From positions 1 to 11,951 of the forward strand of contig JADHXT010000074.1 of assembly GCA_016782825.1 (NCBI GenBank): DNA of 11,951 bases. Direction: 5' to 3'. Source of the stretch: Candidatus Brocadiia bacterium (GTDB lineage: Bacteria; Planctomycetota; PUPC01; DSUN01). A program made the translations under genes and the position numbers. This document shows, piece by piece, positions 5,363 through 11,951 of this stretch (positions are counted from its first letter, which is position 1; the number at the start of each line of letters is the position of its first letter). The notes below the pieces were generated by a model. It saw only the letters and a list, made by a program, of their open reading frames with translations. It did no database searches and was not told the origin of the DNA.

Positions 5363-5391
5363 TTGACTCACCCTAGGTGATGTGGTAGCCT
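5363..5391 (+). promoter_or_regulatory. Probable promoter of the PA14/PKD/TPR-pepP-efp-acc operon
   Basis: TTGACT (5363-5368, 5 of 6 to consensus), 17-nt spacer, TAGCCT (5386-5391, 3 of 6) preceded by TGG, an extended -10 element. The start of transcription would be near 5398, about 47 nt before the GTG at 5445. A longer frame opening at GTG 5382 begins inside this promoter. Confidence 0.45.
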
Positions 5392-5429
5392 TTAGGCGTG
5401 TAAGTGCGTATCCCCGTGTGCTTTCTGAT

Positions 5430-5434
5430 GAGGA
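5430..5434 (+). promoter_or_regulatory. Ribosome binding site deciding the start at GTG 5445
   Basis: GAGGA lies 10 nt before GTG 5445. This start places the hydrophobic signal peptide right at the N-terminus, which neither GTG 5382 nor GTG 5418 does. Confidence 0.55.
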
Positions 5435-5444
5435 CCAGCGCACT

Positions 5445-7808
5445 GTGCGCCCACAGAACTGCGTTCTCCTCTCACTTTCGCTCGTCTGCGCCGCCGTAGG
5501 CCAGTTGTGGGCGGCCTCCGCCCCCTGGGAACCCTACACGGCGTGGAAGGTGCGCCGAACCGTCGCCATCCCGCCGCCAGGCAAGGACGACCCCGCTCTG
5601 CCGGGCTCGGACTGCTGCTACGTGAGCTTTCCCACCGCAGGCCACCTTCAGCCCGACGGCCGCGACCTGCGCGTGGCCGTCGCAGGCAAGCCGGTGCCCT
5701 TCAAGGTGGTGGACATCGCCTACGGCGGCGCGGTGCGCCTCGTCGTGTCCATCCCCAAGCGTGCGGAGCAGATGCACATCTACTACGGCAATTCCAAAGC
5801 ACCCGCCCTGACCGAGACGCTCCACCCGCGCCGCGGCCTGTGGCTGGAGACACGCCGCTACCTGGGCGGCGACTGCCTTACGCTGACCGGCATCCGTGCC
5901 GCCTGGGCGAAGGCGGCCGCCAAGCGCGACGGCGCCGGCCCGGCCGGGAGCGTCTTCCACGGCCACAACCCCTTCGGCCACTCCGACAACTACATGAGCC
6001 GCTACACCGGCTACCTGTACCTGCCCAAGGCTGCCACGGTGAACTTCGCCGTCGGCGCAGATGATATCGGCTACGTCCTCGTCGAGGGCAGAGAGGTGGC
6101 CGCCAAGAAGGACTGGGGCGAGATGAACCGCCACCGCCGCTACGCCGGCGAGGCCGTCCAGCTTGCCGCAGGGCTCCACCCCGTCGAAGTGCTGCACGTG
6201 GAGAAGACAGGCCAGCAGAACATCGCCGCCGCCTGGTGGATGCCCGGCATGAAGCGCGGCCAGAAATACAAGGCCTATCAGCTCATCCCGGCCAAGAGCT
6301 TTGCCCCGCTCCGCTACGGTCGCCTGCTGAACCACGAGGTGCAGGGCGACACGATCGGCGTCGACTTCTCGAGCGCCAACGACGGCGACGTGCTCCTCGA
6401 CGAACGCCAGCTCATCGTGCGATACGTCTTCCGCGACATGAGCCGACCCGCGAGCAACGCCCTTCAGTGTTCCGTGCTGTGGGACTTCGGGGACGGCACC
6501 ACCAGCACGGCGCGCGACCCCAGCCACGTGTATCTCCACGAGGGCGACTACACGGTCACCCTCGCCCTCTCGCGCGGCCAGCGCTCGTGGAAGGCCACAC
6601 AGGCCATCCGCGTGGGGCCGGGCTATCACCGCGCCGGCCGTCGTCAGTGGGACTCGCTGGCGAACTACCATCCCATCCTCAAAGACTATCAGTTTGCCAA
6701 GATGGCGACCCAGGACCTCATTACGGCCGCTCGCATCTTCGAGGAACTGGAGAAGCCAGCCGAAATCATCGCTGCCTGCACGCCGCTCTACGAGCGCCGC
6801 AAGGACCTCGCGGACGACGTCCTCGTGCGCCACTGCCTGCTGCTGGCGTGCCACCTGCGCGAGGACGAAGGCGAGAAGGGCGACCAGGGCAAAGCCAACG
6901 CCAGGAAGTCCCTCGAAGCGCTCCGCTACGCCGAGCACCGCACGCAGGACGCCAAGGCCAAGGCCCGCCTCGCCAACGAGCAGGCCGACATCTACTACTA
7001 CTTCCTGGACGACTACGAGAACGCGCAGAAGCACTACACACAGGCCCTCACCACGTACGGCAAGGCCGACGCCACCCAGATGCGTCTCGCGCAGATCCGC
7101 CTCGGCGACGTGTACCGCACCAAAGGCGACACCACCGCCGCACGCCAGGCCTACGAACGGGCCGCCCAGATGCCCATCGGCGACCAATCCGCCATCACGG
7201 CCGCGGCCCGCCGCGGCTCCTTCCCTCAGACCGTCGAGGACTACCTTCGCAGAAAGACATACAAGGAAGCCCTCAAGGGGTTGGACACGTGGGAATGGGA
7301 GTTCCCCACGGCCAAGCTGGACGGCTACTCGTCGCTGCTGCGAGCCAAGGTGGCTATGGGGCAGGAAAACCGCAAAGAAGCACTCAAGCAGTGCAGGGAG
7401 CTTCTCGCTGGCAACAAGGACAGCGAGTATGCCGATGACATTCTGCTTCTGCTGAGCCGCATCCATCAGGAGGCCGGGCAGCTCGACAAGGCCGTCGAAG
7501 CCGTCTCGCGGCTGCTCGAGGAGTATCCCGCTTCCGAACTCCAGGAGCGCGCCCACGTGCGGCGAGCCACGCTCAACCTCTCGCGCGCCAAGTATGCCGA
7601 AGCCGCGGGGGAGGCCCTGGCCCTCGCCGACGCCAACCGCGACAGCGAACACGCCCCCCAGGCCCTCCTGCTGGCCGCCACCGCCCAGATGCGCCAGAAG
7701 AAACCCGAGGACGCCACGCGCACGCTCGAGCGACTCACACAGCAGCACGCCACCTCGCCGGAAGCCACGCAGGCCATCAAGATGCTCAAGGAGCTTCGCC
7801 GCCGGTGA
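5445..7808 (+). CDS. Secreted multidomain protein: PA14-like, PKD and TPR regions
   Basis: About 787 residues from GTG 5445. Residues 1-26 look like a signal peptide (VLLSLSLVCAAVGQLWAASA), so the product is exported. Residues about 30-125 resemble a DUF2341-type beta domain (ending MHIYYGNSKAP). About 185-270 is PA14-like (YTGYLYLPKAATVNFAVGADD, then VEVLHVEKTG and AAWWMPG). A PKD domain with WDFGDGTT lies near 346-353 and ends in a YTVTLAL strand. From about 410 to the end it is helical with TPR-like repeats, for example NAQKHYTQALTTYGK, AARQAYERAAQ and KAVEAVSRLLEEYPAS. PA14 and PKD domains bind glycans or mediate contacts; TPRs bind proteins. No catalytic motif is seen and the function is unknown. 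Its TGA overlaps the GTG of the next gene by 4 bases, suggesting translational coupling. Confidence 0.8.
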   Translation: MRPQNCVLLSLSLVCAAVGQLWAASAPWEPYTAWKVRRTVAIPPPGKDDPALPGSDCCYVSFPTAGHLQPDGRDLRVAVAGKPVPFKVVDIAYGGAVRLVVSIPKRAEQMHIYYGNSKAPALTETLHPRRGLWLETRRYLGGDCLTLTGIRAAWAKAAAKRDGAGPAGSVFHGHNPFGHSDNYMSRYTGYLYLPKAATVNFAVGADDIGYVLVEGREVAAKKDWGEMNRHRRYAGEAVQLAAGLHPVEVLHVEKTGQQNIAAAWWMPGMKRGQKYKAYQLIPAKSFAPLRYGRLLNHEVQGDTIGVDFSSANDGDVLLDERQLIVRYVFRDMSRPASNALQCSVLWDFGDGTTSTARDPSHVYLHEGDYTVTLALSRGQRSWKATQAIRVGPGYHRAGRRQWDSLANYHPILKDYQFAKMATQDLITAARIFEELEKPAEIIAACTPLYERRKDLADDVLVRHCLLLACHLREDEGEKGDQGKANARKSLEALRYAEHRTQDAKAKARLANEQADIYYYFLDDYENAQKHYTQALTTYGKADATQMRLAQIRLGDVYRTKGDTTAARQAYERAAQMPIGDQSAITAAARRGSFPQTVEDYLRRKTYKEALKGLDTWEWEFPTAKLDGYSSLLRAKVAMGQENRKEALKQCRELLAGNKDSEYADDILLLLSRIHQEAGQLDKAVEAVSRLLEEYPASELQERAHVRRATLNLSRAKYAEAAGEALALADANRDSEHAPQALLLAATAQMRQKKPEDATRTLERLTQQHATSPEATQAIKMLKELRRR

Positions 7809-8893
7809 GCCGTCACGCCGAGAGAACCGACCGCCTGCGCCGCGTGCTCCGCGAGCACAGCCTCGAGCTGCTGTTCGTGTGCCACCCGGCCAACGTCACC
7901 TACCTCACCGGGTTCCGCGGCGACTCCTCGCACCTCCTCGTCGGCCACGACCACCTGTGGTTCATCACCGACTCGCGATTCGCCGAGCAGGCCCAAGCCG
8001 AAGCCCCCGGCTGCGAGGTGGTCGAGCACCAGAACTCGCTCATCAAGCAAACGGCGGCCACCGCCGCCAGCACGGGCCTTCGCCGCCTGGCATTCGAGGA
8101 AGCACACCTCACGTGTGCCTCCCACCGCGAGTTGGGCGCCGAGCTGCCCTCGATGGCACTGGAGCCGACGAAAGACCTCGTGGAGAACCTGCGGGCGGTG
8201 AAAGACCGTGAAGAGCAGAATCTCATCCGCAAGACAGCGGCCGCGGCCGATGCCGCCTTCGCCGACGTGGTGGCCGATATCCGGCCGGGGCGTACCGAGC
8301 TGGACGTTGCCAGCCGTCTCGAATACGCGATGCAGCAGCACGGATGCCGCAAGCCCTCCTTCGACACCATCGTTGCCGCTGGCCCCCGCGCCTCGCTCCC
8401 GCACGCGGAGTCGACGCACGCCGAGATCCAGCCGGGCGATCCGGTGCTGGTCGACTGGGGTGGCGTGCGCGACCTCTACTGCTCGGACGCCACGCGAGTC
8501 GTCCATCCGACCGAGCCCGACGACCTGTGGCGCGAGGTCTACACCATCGTCCTCGCGGCCCAGGAGCGGGCGATCCAGGCCATCCGCGACGGCGTGCCCA
8601 TCCGCGACGTGGATGCCGCCGCACGCAGCCACATCGCCGACGCCGGCTACGGCGGCCACTTCGGCCACGGCCTCGGCCACGGCGTGGGCCTCCAAGTGCA
8701 TGAGGCCCCTCGGCTCCACGCCAAGAGCGACGGCATCCTCAGCGAAGGGATGGTGGTCACCATCGAGCCGGGCATCTACCTGCCAGGCCAAGGCGGCGTG
8801 CGCATCGAGGACCTCGTCCTCGTGTGCCAAGACGGCCCGGAGATTCTTACCACCGCACCGAAGAACATTGAAACCGCTTGCCTTAGCGAGTAG
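7805..8893 (+). CDS. M24 metallopeptidase, Xaa-Pro aminopeptidase/dipeptidase
   Basis: A 362-residue pita-bread fold enzyme with a creatinase-type N-terminal domain (CHPANVTYLTGFRGDSS at 26-42) and a catalytic domain from about 140. All five dimetal ligands are visible: Asp217 (VLVDWGG), Asp228 (YCSDATR), His292 (FGHGLGHGVG), Glu321 (TIEPG) and Glu335 (VRIED). The supporting His288 and His299 are also present. It removes an N-terminal residue preceding proline, or cleaves Xaa-Pro dipeptides. The short length matches Bacillus YqhT/PepQ rather than the longer E. coli PepP. GTG start overlaps the preceding TGA (GTGA), with AAGGAG 11 nt upstream. It sits 27 nt before efp, the same neighbour as in Bacillus. 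The pepP versus pepQ role is not decided by sequence. Confidence 0.93.
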   Translation: MSRHAERTDRLRRVLREHSLELLFVCHPANVTYLTGFRGDSSHLLVGHDHLWFITDSRFAEQAQAEAPGCEVVEHQNSLIKQTAATAASTGLRRLAFEEAHLTCASHRELGAELPSMALEPTKDLVENLRAVKDREEQNLIRKTAAAADAAFADVVADIRPGRTELDVASRLEYAMQQHGCRKPSFDTIVAAGPRASLPHAESTHAEIQPGDPVLVDWGGVRDLYCSDATRVVHPTEPDDLWREVYTIVLAAQERAIQAIRDGVPIRDVDAAARSHIADAGYGGHFGHGLGHGVGLQVHEAPRLHAKSDGILSEGMVVTIEPGIYLPGQGGVRIEDLVLVCQDGPEILTTAPKNIETACLSE

Positions 8894-8920
8894 CATAGCC
8901 TACGGAAAGGGACACGCCCT

Positions 8921-9484
8921 GTGCCAATGATCACCAGCAACGACCTCAAGAACGGGATGACACTCATTCTCAGGGGGGTGCTCCACGAGATCATCTACTT
9001 CCAGCACATCAAGCCGGGCAAGGGCCACGCCTTCGTGCGCACCAAGCTGCGCAACCTGCAAAACGGCTCCGTCATTGAAAACACGTTCCGCGCCAAGGAG
9101 CCGGTCGAGCAGGCCTACGTGGAACGCAAGACACTGGAATACATCTATCGCGACGGCCAGAATTACTACCTGATGGACCCCGAGACGTACGAGCAGCTCC
9201 CCGTGAGCGCCGATCGGTTCAAGGACTCCGCGCAGTACCTGAGGGAAAACACCGAGATCGTGGTCACCTTCCACGGCTCGGACATCCTCGGCGTGACCAT
9301 CCCCGACACCGTGGACCTCAAGGTTACCCAGGCGCCGCCGGGCGTCAAGGGCGACACCGCCACTGGCGGCAGCAAGCCCGTCACCCTCGAAACGGGCGCC
9401 ATCGTGCAGGCGCCGCTGTTCATCAACGCAGGCGACAGCATCCGCGTGGACACGCGTACAGGCAACTACGTCACCCGGGTCTAG
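8921..9484 (+). CDS. efp: Translation elongation factor P
   Basis: A 187-residue protein of normal length that binds the ribosome between the P and E sites and relieves stalling at proline runs. It aligns without gaps to E. coli EF-P at the N-terminus when begun at GTG 8921, which puts the modifiable residue at Lys34 in HIKPGKGHAFVRTKLRNL. An ATG at 8927 would shorten it by two residues; AAAGGGA about 9 nt before the GTG favours the longer form. Domains II and III follow, ending DTRTGNYVTRV, the family C-terminal signature. A lysine at 34 argues against the EarP arginine-rhamnose system. Which lysine modification is used, if any, cannot be read here, as no epmA-type gene is in the window. Confidence 0.97.
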   Translation: MPMITSNDLKNGMTLILRGVLHEIIYFQHIKPGKGHAFVRTKLRNLQNGSVIENTFRAKEPVEQAYVERKTLEYIYRDGQNYYLMDPETYEQLPVSADRFKDSAQYLRENTEIVVTFHGSDILGVTIPDTVDLKVTQAPPGVKGDTATGGSKPVTLETGAIVQAPLFINAGDSIRVDTRTGNYVTRV

Positions 9485-9530
9485 CCACAGGCCCCGACCC
9501 ACTCGGCCATCCGAGAATGGGAGCCCCGAC

Positions 9531-10010
9531 ATGGACATGGACAAGATGCAGAGCCTCATCGAGAAGCTCACCGGCCTGATGGAGGCCAAGAAGCTCGATG
9601 AGCTCGAGATCGAGGTCGACGGCCTCAAGGTGGCCCTCCGCCGGGCCACGCGCAGCAGCGACCCGCCGGCCGTCGTCGTGGCCGCCCACCCGCACGGCTC
9701 CCCCGCGGGCGCACGGGCCGCGCCCCCCGCCGCCGCCGGCGGGTCCGACGACGCCGCGGAGAGCGGCCACATCGTCCACTCACCCATGGTCGGCACATTC
9801 TATCGATCCCAGTCGCCCGACGCCGACGTCTTCGTCGAGGTCGGCGACGACGTGGGCCCCGACACCACCCTTTGCATCATCGAGGCGATGAAGGTGATGA
9901 ACGAAGTGCATGCGGAGATGGAAGGCACCCTCGTGGCCATCAGGGCGGAGAGCGGCGAGGCCGTGGAGTTCGGCCAGCCCCTCTTCGTCATCGCGCCCAC
10001 CCACTCCTGA
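9531..10010 (+). CDS. accB: Acetyl-CoA carboxylase biotin carboxyl carrier protein
   Basis: A 159-residue BCCP. The N-terminal helix region (residues 1-40, KMQSLIEKLTGLMEAKKLDE then EIEVDGLKVALRR) is typical. An Ala/Pro-rich flexible linker spans about 44-77. The biotinyl domain (79-157) contains SPMVGTFYRSQSPDA, the BCCP thumb region, and the biotinylation motif EAMKVMN with Lys121. It carries biotin between the biotin carboxylase AccC and the carboxyltransferase AccAD in the first step of fatty-acid synthesis. ATG start with GGGAG 7 nt upstream. The 46-nt gap after efp holds only a weak 5-pair hairpin (9502-9515), so co-transcription with efp and accC is likely. Confidence 0.97.
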   Translation: MDMDKMQSLIEKLTGLMEAKKLDELEIEVDGLKVALRRATRSSDPPAVVVAAHPHGSPAGARAAPPAAAGGSDDAAESGHIVHSPMVGTFYRSQSPDADVFVEVGDDVGPDTTLCIIEAMKVMNEVHAEMEGTLVAIRAESGEAVEFGQPLFVIAPTHS

Positions 10011-10040
10011 GCACCTCTTCCCCTAGGAGCACCGCGCGCC

Positions 10041-11387
10041 GTGTTCTCCCGAATCCTGATTGCCTGCCGCGGCGAAATCGCCGTCCGCATCATGCGAGCG
10101 TGCAAGGAACTGGACATCGAGTCCGTTGCCGTCTACTCGCAGGCGGACGAGGACGCGCTCTATCTCGACCTGGCCGACGCCAAAATCTGCATCGGCCCCC
10201 CCGAGGCCGCCCTGAGCTATCTGAATATCCCCCACATCATCGCCGCCGCCGAGGTGGCCGATGTGGACGCCATCCATCCCGGCTACGGCTTCCTGGCCGA
10301 ATCCAGCCAGTTTGCCGAGGTCTGCCGCGACTGCCGTATCGAATTCGTCGGCCCCAGCCCCGAGACCATGGCCATGTTGGGCGACAAGAGCTCCGCGCGC
10401 GACCTCGCCAGGAAGTGCGGCGTCCCCATCGTTCCCGGCAGCCCGGGCCCCGTGACGAGCGACGACGAAACCCGGGCCATCTCACGCGAGGTCGGCTTCC
10501 CCGTCATGGTCAAGGCCAGCGCCGGCGGCGGCGGCCGCGGCATGCGCATGGCGCACAACGAGATGGCCCTCATGAACCACGTGGCCGTCGCTCGGGCCGA
10601 AGCCGACGCCGCCTTCGGCGATCCCACCGTCTACATCGAAAAGGTCGTCCAGCACGCCCGCCATATCGAGGTGCAGATCCTCGGCGACGAGCACGGCAAC
10701 GTGGTCCACCTCGGCGAGCGCGACTGTAGCCTCCAGCGGCGCCACCAGAAGCTCATCGAGGAAGCCCCGTGCCCCGTGCTCTCCGACGAGATGCGCCAGC
10801 GCCTGGGCGACGACGCCGTCCGGCTCGCTTCCGCTGCCAACTACGCCGGCGCCGGCACCGTGGAGTTCCTCATCGACCGCAGCAATAGCCACTACTTCAT
10901 CGAGATGAACTGCCGCATCCAGGTCGAGCACCCGGTCACCGAGATGGTGACAGGCATCGACATCGTGAAGAGCCAGATCCGCATCGCCGCCGGCGAACCG
11001 CTGCCGTTCGCGCAGAAGGACGTGGTGGTCACCGGCGCCGCCATCGAATGCCGCATCAATGCCGAGGACCCGAGCAAGAACTTCAAGCCTCAGCCCGGTG
11101 TCATCACACGCTTCTACGCCCCCGGCGGTCCCGGCGTACGGGTGGATACACACGCCTACGGCGGGTACCGCATCCCGTCAAACTACGACTCGCTGATCGC
11201 CAAGCTCATCGTGCACCGCCGCACGCGCGATGATGCTCGCGTGACCATGCGGCGCGCCCTCGAGGAGTTCCGCATCGAAGGCGTCAAGACCACCATCCCG
11301 CTCTACCTCGAGGTGTTTGGCCACAGCGCCTTCGTCAGCGGGAACGTGGACACCACGTTCATCGAAAACCTCGAACACGACCACTAA
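10041..11387 (+). CDS. accC: Acetyl-CoA carboxylase biotin carboxylase subunit
   Basis: A 448-residue ATP-grasp enzyme that carboxylates biotin on AccB using bicarbonate and ATP. Residue numbers follow E. coli AccC closely: Lys116 (LGDKSSAR), Lys158 and the glycine loop KASAGGGGRGMR, His208, QRRHQK (232-237), Glu275, Glu288, Asn290, Arg292, Gln294 and Glu296 in EMNCRIQVEHPVTEM. The C-terminal part with CRINAEDP, ITRFYAPGG and YDSLIAKLI is complete. Two conserved positions differ: IACRGEIA has Cys9 where IANRGEIA is usual, and EMNC replaces EMNT. GTG start with AGGAG about 11 nt upstream, in frame with the usual MFSRILIA beginning. It is 30 nt after accB. Confidence 0.97.
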   Translation: MFSRILIACRGEIAVRIMRACKELDIESVAVYSQADEDALYLDLADAKICIGPPEAALSYLNIPHIIAAAEVADVDAIHPGYGFLAESSQFAEVCRDCRIEFVGPSPETMAMLGDKSSARDLARKCGVPIVPGSPGPVTSDDETRAISREVGFPVMVKASAGGGGRGMRMAHNEMALMNHVAVARAEADAAFGDPTVYIEKVVQHARHIEVQILGDEHGNVVHLGERDCSLQRRHQKLIEEAPCPVLSDEMRQRLGDDAVRLASAANYAGAGTVEFLIDRSNSHYFIEMNCRIQVEHPVTEMVTGIDIVKSQIRIAAGEPLPFAQKDVVVTGAAIECRINAEDPSKNFKPQPGVITRFYAPGGPGVRVDTHAYGGYRIPSNYDSLIAKLIVHRRTRDDARVTMRRALEEFRIEGVKTTIPLYLEVFGHSAFVSGNVDTTFIENLEHDH

Positions 11388-11393
11388 AGGAGG
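11388..11393 (+). promoter_or_regulatory. Strong Shine-Dalgarno of the AmaP-like gene
   Basis: AGGAGG is 5 nt before ATG 11399 and starts immediately after the accC TAA. It is the best ribosome binding site in the window and fixes the start of the last, edge-truncated gene. Confidence 0.8.
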
Positions 11394-11398
11394 GTCCG

Positions 11399-11951
11399 AT
11401 GGAAGGCCGCAAGCGACTGATCGCGTGGTTCGATTGCATCGCCAGCCTGCTCGCCGCAGGGCTCATTGCCGCGCTGGTGATCGGTCTCTCCCGCGCGGAG
11501 CGAGGCGGAGCCGCGGACACCTTGGGCATGAGCAAGGCCATCTTCGGCACCCTCGCCTTGGTGCTGGCCATCGCGCTCGCCACCTTCGGCAGCCTGCGCT
11601 TCTACACCGTCATCATCCGCAATCGCCAGGGCAGCTACCTTTTCTTCGACACCCCCGACGGGCAGGTGCGCATCCGATCCGCCAGCGTCGAGCAGGTGAT
11701 CAACCGAGCCGTGCGGTGCATGGACGACGTGGCCGATGCACGCGCCGCTCTCTTCCTGCCCAGGGGAGCGCGGGTGCCCACCAAGGTGCGCGTCCGCTGC
11801 CGACTCTACGAACGCCCCAACGTCCTCGCCATCCAGGACCAGATCCGCGCGCTCGTGTGCGACCGCTACCTCGAGATGTTCCCCACCGAGGAGCCGCTCC
11901 CCGTCGAGGTCGCCATCGAGGGCATCACCTTCGAGACCCCCGGCCCCAAGG
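11399..11951 (+). CDS. AmaP-like (Asp23-family) alkaline shock membrane anchor protein, partial
   Basis: Open to the window edge, 184 residues seen. Two membrane segments come first (about 8-31, FDCIASLLAAGLIAALVIGL, and 47-72), separated by a short loop. A soluble region follows. It contains DTPDGQVRIRSASVEQVINR (85-104), which matches the G-x-V-x-I-s-x-x-a-I-e start of the Asp23/DUF322 fold. Later come VRVRCRLYERPNVLAI and PVEVAIEGITFE, its beta strands. In Staphylococcus, AmaP tethers Asp23 to the membrane. Here the role is inferred to be at the cell envelope. Its place 11 nt after accC parallels the Asp23-family yqhY after accC in Bacillus. Length, C-terminus and partners lie beyond the window, so the call is by fold pattern only. 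Confidence 0.7.
   Translation, partial: MEGRKRLIAWFDCIASLLAAGLIAALVIGLSRAERGGAADTLGMSKAIFGTLALVLAIALATFGSLRFYTVIIRNRQGSYLFFDTPDGQVRIRSASVEQVINRAVRCMDDVADARAALFLPRGARVPTKVRVRCRLYERPNVLAIQDQIRALVCDRYLEMFPTEEPLPVEVAIEGITFETPGPK

Noticed and set aside
4946..5443. Minus-strand frame of 165 codons through the hairpin element
   Set aside because: It crosses the right array and the second-operon promoter region and has no coding character.
5472..7748. Minus-strand frame of 758 codons opposite the PA14/PKD/TPR gene
   Set aside because: The plus strand has a signal peptide and recognisable domains; the antisense product has no coherent motif.
7466..8896. Minus-strand frame of 476 codons opposite the M24 peptidase
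   Set aside because: The plus-strand enzyme has all metal ligands; the antisense frame is a by-product of codon composition.

Overview
The window is GC-rich bacterial chromosomal DNA, densely coding, with G or C at most third codon positions and frequent GTG or TTG starts. The family mix points to an uncultured Planctomycetota or other PVC-type bacterium: a HAD protein with a DAVGT motif, a Gfo/Idh/MocA oxidoreductase, and a large secreted protein with PA14-like, PKD and TPR regions. That assignment is inference; no rRNA or other phylogenetic marker was used.

Layout. On the minus strand, 1-183 is the 5' end of a HAD hydrolase gene. A divergent control region (184-377) carries a good sigma70-type promoter facing right. 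A plus-strand run follows: nucleotide-sugar epimerase, serS, secreted HExxH zinc peptidase and Gfo/Idh/MocA oxidoreductase (378-4569), with gaps of 13-30 nt, so probably one operon. Next comes a noncoding stretch of about 875 nt (4570-5444). A second plus-strand run covers 5445 to the window end: secreted PA14/PKD/TPR protein, M24 aminopeptidase, efp, accB, accC and an AmaP-like membrane protein that runs off the edge. The order M24 peptidase - efp - accB - accC - Asp23-family gene parallels yqhT - efp - accB - accC - yqhY of Bacillus. It joins translation of proline-rich proteins (EF-P), release of N-terminal residues before proline, and the first step of fatty-acid synthesis (biotin carboxylase with its carrier).

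The most unusual part is the noncoding stretch. It holds a 13-nt polypurine repeat copied in inverted orientation (4588-4708). It also holds a 368-bp element (4851-5218) bounded by perfect 20-bp terminal inverted repeats. Inside are four hairpins, an apical stem, then four more hairpins in mirror order, with nearly identical lengths and spacings. Left-arm loops are mostly TTCA and right-arm loops mostly TGAA-like. Stem sequences differ between the arms, yet each hairpin is internally self-complementary. A CGTAG tetranucleotide-type head flanks one hairpin in each arm, as in REP/BIME elements. It looks like a mobile or structured-RNA element of a kind I cannot assign to a named family.
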